From assembly GCF_030538755.1 (NCBI RefSeq), contig NZ_JAUNTJ010000003.1, forward strand, positions 155,607 to 219,606: a stretch of 64,000 nt of DNA, read 5' to 3'. The DNA is from Paracoccus sp. (in: a-proteobacteria). GTDB lineage: Bacteria; Pseudomonadota; Alphaproteobacteria; Rhodobacterales; Rhodobacteraceae. The notes under the pieces are model-generated. The model was given only the letters and a program-made list of their open reading frames with translations, did not search any database and was not told the origin of the DNA. This document shows positions 8,542 through 21,730 of this stretch, one piece after another (position 1 is the first letter of the stretch; every line of letters starts with the position of its first letter). Both the position numbers and the translations under genes were made by a program.

Positions 8542-10578
8542 ATGTCGAACGATCCCCTCTTGCAGCCTTACCAGTTGAAACATCTGACGCTGCGCAACCG
8601 TATCATGATTACCAGCCACGAACCGGCCTACCCTGAGGACGGGATGCCCAAGGATCGTTACCGCGCCTATCATGTCGAGCGGGCCAAGGCCGGCGTGGCG
8701 CTGACGATGACCGCCGGATCGGCCTCGGTGTCGCGCGACAGCCCGCCGGTGTTCAACAATATCCTGGCATGGAAGGATGAAGTGGTCGGCTGGATGAAAA
8801 AGCTGGCCGATGAATGCCACGACCACGGCTGCGCGGTGATGATCCAGCTGACCCATCTGGGACGCCGCACACGCTGGGACAAGGCCGACTGGCTGCCCGT
8901 CGTTTCGCCTAGTTTTGAGCGCGAGGCGGCGCATCGCTCGTTCCCGAAAAAGCTGGAAGACTGGGACATTGCCCGCATCATCACCGACTATGCCGATGCA
9001 GCCGAACGGATGAAGGCGGCGGGGCTGGACGGGCTGGAATTGCAGGCTTACGGCCATCTGATGGACCAGTTCTGGTCGCCGCTGACCAATGATCTGGACG
9101 GGCCGTATGGCGGCGATCTGGACAACCGGCTGCGGTTCACCTTCGACATCCTGCGCGAGATCCGCAAACGCTGCGGCGAGGATTTCATCGTCGGCGTGCG
9201 CTATACCGGCGACGAAACCCTGCCGGGCGGCATCACCGAGGGCGAGGGGCTGACCATCTCGCAAAAGCTGAAAGACAGCGGGCTGGTCGATTTCCTGAAT
9301 GTGGTGCGCGGCCATATCGACACCGACGCCGGGCTGACCGACGTGATTCCGGTGCAGGGGATGCGGGGCGCGCCGCATCTGGATTTCGCGGGCGAAATCC
9401 GCAAGGCGACCGGCTTTCCCACCTTCCACGCCGCCAAGATCCCCGATGTGCCGACTGCGCGCCACGCCATTGCGGCGGGGCTGGTGGATATGGTCGGCAT
9501 GACGCGGGCGCATATGGCCGACCCGCATCTGGTGCGCAAGGTGATCGAGCGGCGCGAGGATGACATCCGCCCCTGCGTCGGCGCGAATTACTGCCTCGAC
9601 CGTATCTATCAGGGCGGCATGGCCTTTTGCCTGCACAATGCCGCCACCGGGCGCGAGGAAACGATGCCGCACTCGATCCCTGCCGCCGGGGTGAAAAAGC
9701 GCGTCACCATCGTCGGTGCCGGTCCCGCCGGGATGGAGGCGGCGCGTGTCGCCGCCGACCGTGGCCATGCCGTCACCGTGTTCGAGGCCGCAGACCAGCC
9801 CGGCGGCCAGATCCGCCTGACCGCGCTGGACGAGCGGCGGCGCGAGATGATCTCGATCATCGCCTGGCGGATGGCGCAATGTCAGGCGCGCGGGGTCGAT
9901 TTCCGCTTTAACACCTTCGCCGAGGCGGATGACGTGCTGGCCACCACCCCGGACGAGGTGATTATCGCCACCGGCGGCCTGCCGCATACCGAGGTGCTGG
10001 GGCAGGGCGATGATCTGGTCTGTTCGGCATGGGACATCCTGTCGGGCGACGTCAAGCCGGGCCGGAATGTGCTGATATTCGACGACGCGGGCGATCACGC
10101 CGCCTTGCAGGCCGCCGACCTGATCTCGGCCACCGGCGCCGCGGTTGAAATCGTCACCCCTGACCGCAGTTTTTCGCCCGAGGTGATGGCGATGAATCTG
10201 GTGCCCTATATGCGCAACCTGCAAGGGCGCGATGCGACCTTTACGGTGACATGGCGGCTGAAATCGGTGGCGCGTGACGGCAATCAACTGCGCGCGACAT
10301 TGGGCAGCGATTACGGTGATATGACGCGGGATCGGCTGGTCGATCAGGTGGTGGTGAACCATGGCACCCGGCCGCTGGATGAGCTGTATTTCGACCTGAA
10401 GCCGCTGTCCTCGAACCTGGGCGAGGTTGATTATCAGGCGCTGACCACCGGCGCGGCGCAAGCCGTGCGGGCCAATGCCAATGGCAACTTCCGCCTTTAC
10501 CGCATCGGCGATGCCGTTGCCGCACGAAACACCCATGCCGCGATCTACGACGCGCTCAGGCTGGTAAAGGATTTGTAA
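8542..10578 (+). CDS. NADH:flavin oxidoreductase-type N-demethylase (DgcA/N-methylproline demethylase-like)
   Basis: 678 residues. An N-terminal FMN TIM barrel of the old-yellow-enzyme family (about 1-370) is fused to a C-terminal FAD/NAD(P) domain with GAGPAGMEAARVA near 390-410, the layout of 2,4-dienoyl-CoA reductase, trimethylamine dehydrogenase and DgcA. The Fe-S segment reads CVGANYC...C, with the third residue of the usual CxxC pair replaced by Ala, as I recall for the dimethylglycine and N-methylproline demethylases. The downstream racemase/epimerase suggests proline-betaine or hydroxyproline-betaine degradation, but dimethylglycine is possible. AGGCAG precedes the ATG. Confidence 0.82.
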   Translation: MSNDPLLQPYQLKHLTLRNRIMITSHEPAYPEDGMPKDRYRAYHVERAKAGVALTMTAGSASVSRDSPPVFNNILAWKDEVVGWMKKLADECHDHGCAVMIQLTHLGRRTRWDKADWLPVVSPSFEREAAHRSFPKKLEDWDIARIITDYADAAERMKAAGLDGLELQAYGHLMDQFWSPLTNDLDGPYGGDLDNRLRFTFDILREIRKRCGEDFIVGVRYTGDETLPGGITEGEGLTISQKLKDSGLVDFLNVVRGHIDTDAGLTDVIPVQGMRGAPHLDFAGEIRKATGFPTFHAAKIPDVPTARHAIAAGLVDMVGMTRAHMADPHLVRKVIERREDDIRPCVGANYCLDRIYQGGMAFCLHNAATGREETMPHSIPAAGVKKRVTIVGAGPAGMEAARVAADRGHAVTVFEAADQPGGQIRLTALDERRREMISIIAWRMAQCQARGVDFRFNTFAEADDVLATTPDEVIIATGGLPHTEVLGQGDDLVCSAWDILSGDVKPGRNVLIFDDAGDHAALQAADLISATGAAVEIVTPDRSFSPEVMAMNLVPYMRNLQGRDATFTVTWRLKSVARDGNQLRATLGSDYGDMTRDRLVDQVVVNHGTRPLDELYFDLKPLSSNLGEVDYQALTTGAAQAVRANANGNFRLYRIGDAVAARNTHAAIYDALRLVKDL

Positions 10579-10629
10579 AGGGCAGGGGCCACCTTGCCCA
10601 CCCATATCGTATAAACAGGAGACATCGCC

Positions 10630-11682
10630 ATGGCCTTCAAGCGCATGATCCACGCCGTCGATACCCACGCCGGAACGCCGATGCGGGTCATTACCGGCGG
10701 GGTGCCGCATATTCCGGGCGGCTCGGTCTATGAAAAGATGAAATGGCTAGAGGCAAATGACGATCAGCTGCGCAAGCTGATGCTGCGTGAACCGCGCGGC
10801 TATCCGGCGCATTGCTGCAACCTGATCGTGCCGCCCTCGCATCCCGAGGCGGACGCCGGATATATCATTATGGAGCAGATCGAATATCCGGTCATGTCCG
10901 GCGGCAATACTATTTCCGTTGTCACCGTGCTGCTGGAAATGGGCCTGCTGCCGATGAAAGAGCCTGTCACCGAACTGGTGCTGGAGGCACCGGCAGGGTT
11001 GATCCGGGTTCGCGCCGAATGCTGCAACGGCAAGGTGAACAGCGTGACCTTTCGCAACGTGCCGGCCTTTGCGGCCCATCTGGACGCCGAAATCGAGGTG
11101 CCGCATCTGGGCAAGGTCCGGGTCGATGTCGGTTGGGGCGGCATGTTTTATGTCATCGCGGATGTGCGGCAATTTCCGGGCCTTGCGTTAATCCCCGAAC
11201 ATGGCCGCGAAATCACCCGCATTTCCTCGATGATCCGGCAGGCCGCGATCGAGCAATTGCCGGTTGCACATCCCGATTATCCCGGCGTGGGCATCACCAT
11301 ATCGCAATTGTCGGGACCGGCGGATGACCCAAAGGCAGACTGGAAGAATGCCGTCACCATGGCCTCGGGCGAATTTTCATGGGATAATCCGGCAAGCTGG
11401 ACCGGCGCAATCGACCGCTGCCCCTGCGGAACCGGCACCTGCGCCAAAATGGCCGTGCTGCATGCCAAGGGCGAATTACCCCTGCACAGGGATTTCCGCC
11501 ATCAAAGCATCCTTGGTAACGTCTATACCGGTCGGCTGGTCGAGGAAACCACGATAGCAGACCGTCCCGCCGTGGTGCCGGAAATATCGGGGAAAAGCTG
11601 GATTTACGGGCTGAACACTTTGGTGCTGGATCACGACGATCCATTTACGGAAGGGTTTACCGTGGGGGATACCTGGGCGTAG
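10630..11682 (+). CDS. Proline racemase family enzyme, Ser/Cys type (hydroxyproline epimerase or dehydratase)
   Basis: 350 residues of the PLP-independent proline racemase superfamily. The two catalytic positions read Ser90 (VMSGGNTIS) and Cys266 (CPCGTGTC), not the Cys/Cys pair of true proline racemase and 4-hydroxyproline epimerase or the Thr position of trans-3-hydroxyproline dehydratase. Characterised Ser/Cys members, as I recall, show 4-hydroxyproline epimerase and/or 3-hydroxyproline dehydratase activity. It follows the demethylase-type flavoprotein by 51 bases with GGAGACATC upstream, so the two are likely co-transcribed and act on successive steps of a betaine/hydroxyproline route. 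Confidence 0.85.
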   Translation: MAFKRMIHAVDTHAGTPMRVITGGVPHIPGGSVYEKMKWLEANDDQLRKLMLREPRGYPAHCCNLIVPPSHPEADAGYIIMEQIEYPVMSGGNTISVVTVLLEMGLLPMKEPVTELVLEAPAGLIRVRAECCNGKVNSVTFRNVPAFAAHLDAEIEVPHLGKVRVDVGWGGMFYVIADVRQFPGLALIPEHGREITRISSMIRQAAIEQLPVAHPDYPGVGITISQLSGPADDPKADWKNAVTMASGEFSWDNPASWTGAIDRCPCGTGTCAKMAVLHAKGELPLHRDFRHQSILGNVYTGRLVEETTIADRPAVVPEISGKSWIYGLNTLVLDHDDPFTEGFTVGDTWA

Positions 11683-11741
11683 GCGGTAATTGCCGCTGAA
11701 AAATGATAGGAAAAATCAGAGGGGATATGTAACTGCCCCAA

Positions 11742-11772
11742 TAAAGCCGCCGCCCGAAACACAGGCGGCGGC
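11742..11772 (-). terminator. Bidirectional hairpin between the racemase gene and the TRAP binding-protein gene
   Basis: A perfect 9-bp stem GCCGCCGCC (11746-11754) / GGCGGCGGC (11764-11772). On the minus strand it is followed by TTTATTG, fitting termination of the TRAP binding-protein gene. The convergent racemase gene ends at 11682. Confidence 0.65.
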
Positions 11773-11796
11773 TGAATTTCATGGCTAAACCTGCGA

Positions 11797-12939
<1,143 letters not shown>

Positions 12940-13039
12940 CTAAGAACAGGATCGGGTGAGTCGTTCCGACCCGCAAGTGACCGCCCTGTATGCCGCGCAG
13001 TTTAGTGCGCGGGATCGGCCCGTCCAGTAGGCAGAAGGG

Positions 13040-13071
13040 TCAAATGACGTTGAAATCAAATGACGTTGAAA
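13040..13071. repeat. 16-bp tandem direct repeat, two copies
   Basis: The 16 bases beginning TCAAATGACG and ending TTGAAA occur twice in direct succession (13040-13055 and 13056-13071), identically. The unit is partly palindromic (TCAA...TTGA). It sits about 110 bases upstream of the TRAP binding-protein start, so it could be a regulator site or a simple slippage duplication. Confidence 0.8.
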
Positions 13072-13155
13072 AATGCCGGGGCGATGCCCCGGCCAGGTGG
13101 TGCCGGGGGGAACCGGCCAATGGATGACCGCACAATGGCGATCAGACCAGCACAG

Positions 13156-13201
13156 ATTGTATCGCTACAAATCCGCTGCTAGACAGGCGGAACGATACAA
13201 T
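13156..13201. promoter_or_regulatory. Candidate MocR-family operator (inverted repeat)
   Basis: ATTGTATCG (13156-13164) is the exact reverse complement of CGATACAAT (13193-13201). A smaller palindrome, TTGTA-N4-TACAA, occupies 13157-13170. CGATACAA recurs at 13236-13243, a direct repeat offset by 43 bases (about four helical turns), overlapping the first codons of the MocR gene. ATACAA-type half-sites in direct or inverted arrangement are known for MocR regulators. Together with the 16-bp tandem repeat, this accounts for the notable content of the 300-base gap 12931-13230. Confidence 0.55.
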
Positions 13202-13230
13202 TGCGCCATGCGCCGTGAAAGAAAAACATT

Positions 13231-14676
13231 GTGACCGATACAAAGTGGCTGCCGACATTATCTGACGTGGCAGGGCCGAAATTCCGCGCATTGGCCAATG
13301 CGCTGCGTGACGCGGCGCGCTCGGGCGAGCTGCCGCCTGGCACGCGCCTGCCTGCGGTGCGCGATCTGGCATGGCGGCTGGGGATCACACCGGGCACCGT
13401 CGCGCGCGCCTATCAGATCGCCGCCGCCGAAGGGGTGCTGGACAGTCATGTCGGGCGTGGCAGCTTTATCGCGCAGCCGCGCCCCCGGATCGGGCCGCTG
13501 CAACCGATGCTGACGGATCGCGTCGATTCACCGGCTCATGGCCGGGCGACCGTTGACCTGCGTATCCCGCAACTGCCCGACTGCGGCCAGACCGAGGCGA
13601 TCCGCAGCGCAATGATCCGCGCGGCGCAGCGAATCGGTGATGAGGTGCTGGATTATCCGTCGCTGACCCGTGATCGCACTTGCCGCGCCGCGCTTTGCCG
13701 GTGGCTGTCGGAACGCGGCCCCGGCAGCTTTGGCCCTGATGATCTTGTGCTGACGCATGGCGGGCAGAACGCCATCGTTCTGGTCATGTCGCTGTGCCTG
13801 TCGGGCGAGCGTCCGCGCGTCTTGTGTGAATCGCTGGCCTATCCCGGCCTGCGCCACGCCGCGCGCCTGTTAAGGGCCGATATTCAGCCCGTCGCGCTGG
13901 ATGAACAGGGCATGGTGCCGGACGATCTGGACCACGCTGCCCGCAGCAGCGGCGCGCAACTGGTTTGCCTGACGCCCTCGGCGCAGAACCCGACGGTTGC
14001 GCGGATGGGGGCGGCCCGTCGGCACGAACTGATCGCCGTCGCCCGCCGCCACGATCTGCAAATCATCGAGGACGACTGCTTTTCCGGCCCGCTGACCCCG
14101 CGCGCCAGCCACGAAGCCTTGCCCAGCCTGCGATCGCTGGCGCCGGAACGGGTCTGGCAAGTGTCCAGCCTGTCCAAGATCCTGTCCGCAGGGCTGCGCT
14201 TTGGCTTTGTCATCTGCCCCGAGGGGATGGGCGCAGCCGGGCGTCTGGCCGCGCAGCACAGCCACTTTGGCCTGTCGCTGCCGCTGGTGGGGCTGGTGAC
14301 GGAACTGATCGAATCCGGCACCGCCTGCGATCTGGCGCAAAAGGTGCAGGCGGTCTTTGATGATCGCGTCGCGCTGGCCCAGCAGGTGCTGGCCGGCACC
14401 TCGTTCGTCAGTCAGCCGGGGGTGCCGTTTCTGTGGCTGAATTTGCCGATGGGGTGGCGCGGCTCGACCTTTGCCACCCGCACCGCCGAAAGCGGCGTTC
14501 TGGTGCGATCGGCGGACGAATTTTCAGCCCTGGGGGATCGCGGCGGGGCGGCCCCGGCAATGCCCAATGCGGTGCGGATCGCGCTGCCGTGCAAGATCGA
14601 CCGGGCATTGCTGTCTGACGGCCTGAAAACCGTCGCGCGGCTGTATCACACCCCGCCGGGCGATCTGCCGGTATAG
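13231..14676 (+). CDS. MocR-family regulator (GntR wHTH fused to aminotransferase domain)
   Basis: 481 residues with a GTG start. The N-terminal winged helix (about 12-78: ALRDAARSGELPPGTRLPAVRDLAWRLG and TPGTVARAYQ) is GntR-type; residues about 110-470 are a fold-type I aminotransferase domain with PLP lysine Lys316 in SSLSKIL. MocR proteins sense amino acids or PLP metabolites and often control a divergent gene. Here that is the TakP-like binding protein, with inverted and direct repeats between them. An alternative is control of a distant aminotransferase gene. A hairpin terminator follows. Confidence 0.9.
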   Translation: MTDTKWLPTLSDVAGPKFRALANALRDAARSGELPPGTRLPAVRDLAWRLGITPGTVARAYQIAAAEGVLDSHVGRGSFIAQPRPRIGPLQPMLTDRVDSPAHGRATVDLRIPQLPDCGQTEAIRSAMIRAAQRIGDEVLDYPSLTRDRTCRAALCRWLSERGPGSFGPDDLVLTHGGQNAIVLVMSLCLSGERPRVLCESLAYPGLRHAARLLRADIQPVALDEQGMVPDDLDHAARSSGAQLVCLTPSAQNPTVARMGAARRHELIAVARRHDLQIIEDDCFSGPLTPRASHEALPSLRSLAPERVWQVSSLSKILSAGLRFGFVICPEGMGAAGRLAAQHSHFGLSLPLVGLVTELIESGTACDLAQKVQAVFDDRVALAQQVLAGTSFVSQPGVPFLWLNLPMGWRGSTFATRTAESGVLVRSADEFSALGDRGGAAPAMPNAVRIALPCKIDRALLSDGLKTVARLYHTPPGDLPV

Positions 14677-14680
14677 GGGA

Positions 14681-14703
14681 AAGGGGGGCGTTGCGCCCCC
14701 CCT
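14681..14703. terminator. Bidirectional terminator between mocR and eno
   Basis: GGGGGGCG (14683-14690), loop TTG, CGCCCCCC (14694-14701), flanked by AA and TT. A strong GC hairpin shared by two convergent genes (stops at 14676 and 14711). Confidence 0.7.
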
Positions 14704-14710
14704 TGATCTG

Positions 14711-16012
<1,302 letters not shown>

Positions 16013-16053
16013 TTAGCCGGATCGCACAGCAGGCGAAACGGAAAAATACCCGC

Positions 16054-16731
16054 TCAGGGCAGGGCGATATCCGCCCAGATCGGCAAATGATCCGAGGCCT
16101 GCCGCGCGGGCATGTCGTGAAACACGCCGCTGTCGCGCAAATGCAGGTCGCGGGTCAGGGCAAAGCGATCCAGCCGCAGCCGGGGCAGGGGGGCGGGCCA
16201 TGTCGGCCCCGGTGCGACGACCTGCCAGCCCGACAACGGCTCTAACCCGCGTTCGTCATGCCATTCGTTGAAATCCCCCATCAGCGCCACCGGCCCGGCC
16301 CCCAGTCGCCCGGCCTGCGCCACCAGCCGCGCCAGTTGCGCCCGCCGGGATGAACGCGCCAGCCCCAGATGCACCGCCACCACGGTCAGCCCCGGCAGAC
16401 GCAGCGCAATCGCGCCGCGCGGCTCGATCCCCGGCAAAGGCAGCCGCCGCACCTGCGCCGCTGCCGCCAGATCGGGCCGCAGCAACAGCGTCTGCCCATG
16501 CCAGCCCAAAGAGTTCTCGCCGGTGCCGGTAAAATCCGCCGGCACCAGCCCGGTCGCCTCTTGCACCAGCGCACGCGGCAAGGCCTCGGGCCGGGCGCCA
16601 TAGCGGAAATCCACCTCTTGCAGCGCCACGACATCGGCCTGCAACCCCGCAATCACCGCCAGATTCCGCTCCGGCGCATGAGGTCCGGTCATCCCGCGGC
16701 ATTTATGCAGATTGTAACTGGCCAGTCGCAT
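16054..16731 (-). CDS. Endonuclease/exonuclease/phosphatase (EEP) family protein
   Basis: 225 residues from MRLASYNLHKC. EEP-fold metal-dependent hydrolase: N-terminal SYNLHK, ALQEVDFR (metal-binding Glu), VHLGLARSSRRAQ, MGDFNEW (Asp/Asn), and C-terminal SDHLPI (Asp/His). It could act on nucleic acid or phospholipid. The frame is open further upstream, but homology begins at MRLASYN, which starts exactly at the ATG ending a copy of the dispersed repeat; the repeat's AGAGGAT lies 14 or more bases upstream, so translation initiation is unusual. No signal peptide seen. Confidence 0.88.
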   Translation of the reverse strand: MRLASYNLHKCRGMTGPHAPERNLAVIAGLQADVVALQEVDFRYGARPEALPRALVQEATGLVPADFTGTGENSLGWHGQTLLLRPDLAAAAQVRRLPLPGIEPRGAIALRLPGLTVVAVHLGLARSSRRAQLARLVAQAGRLGAGPVALMGDFNEWHDERGLEPLSGWQVVAPGPTWPAPLPRLRLDRFALTRDLHLRDSGVFHDMPARQASDHLPIWADIALP

Positions 16732-16781
16732 CTTTGGTCTGAAAATATCCTCTGGGGGTCCGGGGGGCGAAGCGCCCCCGG
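16729..16781 (-). repeat. Dispersed GC-rich hairpin repeat, copy 2
   Basis: Minus-strand copy, identical to copies 1 and 3 over the 39-base core, followed by TCAG and ACCAAAGATG. The terminal ATG is the start codon of the EEP-family gene. The hairpin side also lies just beyond the 3' end of selO (stop at 16796) and may act as its terminator. Confidence 0.87.
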
Positions 16782-16795
16782 TGCTGCCCGCGCCG

Positions 16796-18196
16796 TTATG
16801 TCCCGCAGAATGTGCGGGGAACAACCTCATCTGGCAAGGGCGGGCGGGCCAGATCGTCCCATTCCGGGCGATCCTCGAACGGGTGAACCACGGCATCCGC
16901 CAGCCGCTCGAACGGGGCGCGATCGCCGGCAACCGCGGCCTGAATCGCCTGCTCGATCCGGTGATTGCGCGGGATGCGGCGCGGATTGGCCACAGCCATC
17001 CGCGCCGGATCGGGATGGCGCGCCTGCCAGCGGTGCGCCCAGCCGTCAAAGGCGGCGCGGTCGGTGAATTCATCGCGGGCGCGATCCTCGGTCAGCCCGG
17101 CAAAAACGCGGGTGAAATCGGCGCGCTGTGCCGCCATCAGCCGCAGCAGATCCTCGATCAGCGGCTGATCCTCGGGGGTGGCGTCGATCCCCAGCTTGTC
17201 GCCAAAGCGGGCCAGCCACTCTGCCTGATACAGCGCCGGGAACCGATGCACCGAGGTCGTGGCCGCAGCCACGGCGGCATCCTGTTCGCCCATCAGCGGG
17301 ATCAGACAAGTGGCAAGCTGCGCCAGATTCCACACCGCGATCTGTGGCTGTTCCGACCAGCGATAGCGGCCCCTCTGGTCGATGGAGGAAAACACCGTGT
17401 CGGGGTGAAAGCCGTCCATGAAGGCGCAGGGACCGTAATCAATCGTCTCGCCCGACACCGCCATGTTGTCGGTGTTCATCACCCCATGAATGAACCCCAG
17501 CGCCATCCAGCGCGCAATCGTGCCCGCCTGCGCCGCGATGACCGCATCCAGCAGCCCCAGCGGACCCTCCGCACCGGGATAGTGCCGCGCGATGACATGA
17601 TCGGTCAGCGCGGCCAGAGCCTCGGTATCGCCGCGCACCGCGAAATATTCGAACGTCCCCACCCGGATATGGCTGGCCGCCACGCGGGTCAGCACCGCGC
17701 CGGGATAGACCGTCTCACGGATCACCCGCTCGCCCGTGGTGACGGCGGCCAGCGCGCGGGTGGTCGGCACCCCGGCGGCGGCCATGAACTCGCTGACCAG
17801 ATATTCACGCAGCACCGGGCCAAGCCACGCCCGCCCGTCGCCCCGGCGCGAAAACGGTGTCTGGCCCGCGCCCTTCAGTTGCAGGTCAAAGCGCGCGCCG
17901 TCCGGGGCCAGCACCTCGCCCAGCAACAGCGCGCGGCCATCGCCAAGCTGCGGGACAAAGCCGCCGAACTGGTGCCCGGCATAGGCCATGGCCAGCGGCG
18001 CGGCCCCATCGGGCACCGCATTGCCAGCCAGCATCGCCACGCCATCGGCCCCGGCCAGCCAGTCGGCATCCAGCCCCAGCCGCTCGGCCAGGGGACGGTT
18101 CAGCGCGAACAGGGCCGGATCGCGCACCGGAACCGGTGGCTGGCTGGCAAAGAACCGCGCGGGCAGGCGGGCATAGCTGTTGTCGAAACGGATCAT
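16796..18196 (-). CDS. selO: Protein adenylyltransferase SelO (YdiU family)
   Basis: 466 residues. SelO is a pseudokinase-fold enzyme that transfers AMP from ATP to protein Ser/Thr/Tyr residues and is linked to redox homeostasis. Conserved blocks visible: [87 protein letters not shown] and the C-terminal Cys in TFCGT. Start at MIRFDNSYA, with AGGAGG just upstream on the minus strand. Ends next to repeat copy 2; aqpZ lies upstream on the same strand behind its own terminator. Confidence 0.95.
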   Translation of the reverse strand: MIRFDNSYARLPARFFASQPPVPVRDPALFALNRPLAERLGLDADWLAGADGVAMLAGNAVPDGAAPLAMAYAGHQFGGFVPQLGDGRALLLGEVLAPDGARFDLQLKGAGQTPFSRRGDGRAWLGPVLREYLVSEFMAAAGVPTTRALAAVTTGERVIRETVYPGAVLTRVAASHIRVGTFEYFAVRGDTEALAALTDHVIARHYPGAEGPLGLLDAVIAAQAGTIARWMALGFIHGVMNTDNMAVSGETIDYGPCAFMDGFHPDTVFSSIDQRGRYRWSEQPQIAVWNLAQLATCLIPLMGEQDAAVAAATTSVHRFPALYQAEWLARFGDKLGIDATPEDQPLIEDLLRLMAAQRADFTRVFAGLTEDRARDEFTDRAAFDGWAHRWQARHPDPARMAVANPRRIPRNHRIEQAIQAAVAGDRAPFERLADAVVHPFEDRPEWDDLARPPLPDEVVPRTFCGT

Positions 18197-18240
18197 GGTG
18201 CCTCCTGTTCTCTGTCGATCTAGGGGGGCGCGGCACCAAT

Positions 18241-18272
18241 AAAAAGGGCCGCGCCGGAATCCGGCACGGCCC
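18241..18272 (-). terminator. Intrinsic terminator of aqpZ
   Basis: GGGCCG (18246-18251) pairs with CGGCCC (18267-18272) around an inner GCCGG/CCGGC stem. On the minus strand the hairpin is followed by five T residues (plus-strand A at 18241-18245). Confidence 0.82.
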
Positions 18273-18293
18273 AAGGCGTCAATTCAATGCGGC

Positions 18294-19001
18294 TCAGCGC
18301 GATTTGCGCGGTGCGGCGTGGGGCGAACGGGTGATACCCGCGCCATGCAGAATGCCGGCCAGCGCACCGCCTGCCAGCGGGGCGGCGATGAACAGCCACA
18401 GTTGCGACAGCGCCTGACCGCCCGCGAACAGCGCCGGACCGATCGAGCGTGCCGGGTTCACCGAAACGCCGGTCACGTCGATGCCGACCAGATGGATGCC
18501 CGCCAGCGTCAGACCGATGGCCAGCCCGGCAAAGCCCAGCGGCGCGTCGGATTGCGTCGCGCCCAGAATGACCGTCACGAACAAAAAGGTCGCGACGAAT
18601 TCGAACACCAGCGCCGCCGTCAGGCTGTAGCCGCCGTTATAGCCGGGGCCAAAGCCGTTCTGGCCCAGACCGTTGGTGGCCACCGAATAGTCGGCCTTGC
18701 CCGAGGCGATCACATAGATGACAAAAGCCGCCGCAATCGCACCCGCGACCTGCGCGATGACATAGGTGATGAAATCACCCATCTCTTGCCGGCCCGACAG
18801 CAGAAAGCCCAGCGACACCGCCGGGTTCAGCTGCGCGCCCGAAATCGCGCCAAAGCCATAGGCGGCGGCGACGATGGACAGGCCAAAGGCCATGGCGATG
18901 CCGTGGAATCCGATATGCGCGCCCATCAGCACGGCCGAGCCGACACCAAAGAACACGAGGATGAACGTGCCGAGAAATTCGGCAATTGCCTTGGAGGACA
19001 T
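18294..19001 (-). CDS. aqpZ: Aquaporin Z-type water channel
   Basis: 235 residues with six predicted membrane helices and both NPA half-helix motifs (LNPAVS and VNPARS). Inner-membrane MIP channel. FFGVGSAV in helix 1 and the small residues around the second NPA fit a water-selective aquaporin more than a glycerol facilitator; substrate preference is inferred. The chosen ATG begins MSSKAIAEFLG, with GGGAGAATC upstream; a longer reading frame to 19058 adds a hydrophilic leader without family resemblance. Own terminator downstream. Confidence 0.92.
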   Translation of the reverse strand: MSSKAIAEFLGTFILVFFGVGSAVLMGAHIGFHGIAMAFGLSIVAAAYGFGAISGAQLNPAVSLGFLLSGRQEMGDFITYVIAQVAGAIAAAFVIYVIASGKADYSVATNGLGQNGFGPGYNGGYSLTAALVFEFVATFLFVTVILGATQSDAPLGFAGLAIGLTLAGIHLVGIDVTGVSVNPARSIGPALFAGGQALSQLWLFIAAPLAGGALAGILHGAGITRSPHAAPRKSR

Positions 19002-19094
19002 GGGATTCTCCCGATATGGTTGTGCTGCCTCAGAACGCTTTGGATTGACATAAGTCAATCATTTTCACCGCAAATCGCCAAATGTGACCCAGCG

Positions 19095-19436
19095 TCAATG
19101 CGTGGCGCTGCCGGAAAACAGGTTCAGAACCACCACCCCGGCAACGATCAGCGTGATGCCGATCATGCCCGCGGTATCTATCTGTTGGCCAAAGACAAAT
19201 CGTCCGATCAGCGCCACGCAGATCACGCCAAGCCCCGACCAGATCGCATAGGCAACCCCAAGGGGAATAACCCGCAGCACATGCGACAGCAGATAGAACG
19301 ACAGCGCATAGCCAAGCCCCATCAGCACCGTGGGCAGCAGCCGGGTGAACTGTTCCGACCGCTGCAACATGCTGGTGGCAAAAATTTCGCTGACGATGGC
19401 GGCGGCAAGGATGCCGTAGGTAAGGATGCCGGGCAT
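19095..19436 (-). CDS. Small multidrug resistance (SMR) efflux protein, EmrE-like
   Basis: 113 residues, four membrane helices. Helix 1 has the essential Glu in VSEIFATSML; helix 3 has GVAYAIWSGLG with the Tyr/Trp pair typical of the EmrE/Qac branch rather than the guanidinium exporters (Gdx/SugE), so a proton-coupled exporter of quaternary ammonium or other cations is likely. Such proteins work as antiparallel dimers. GGAGAG lies upstream. It may be co-transcribed with aqpZ (93-base gap), or independent. Confidence 0.9.
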   Translation of the reverse strand: MPGILTYGILAAAIVSEIFATSMLQRSEQFTRLLPTVLMGLGYALSFYLLSHVLRVIPLGVAYAIWSGLGVICVALIGRFVFGQQIDTAGMIGITLIVAGVVVLNLFSGSATH

Positions 19437-19523
19437 AAAGCTCTCCTGCTTGGGACTGGTTTCGGTCTATGATCGGAATGATGGCCTGTCACGCTCAACC
19501 TTTCCGTGACGGGGCGGACTTGA

Positions 19524-21709
<2,186 letters not shown>

Positions 21710-21730
21710 GCCGGGGCGCGGCCCGTCCGG

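Noticed and set aside
16796-18196. Selenocysteine in SelO
   Set aside because: The C-terminal residue at the relevant position is an ordinary Cys codon (TFCGT) and there is no in-frame TGA.
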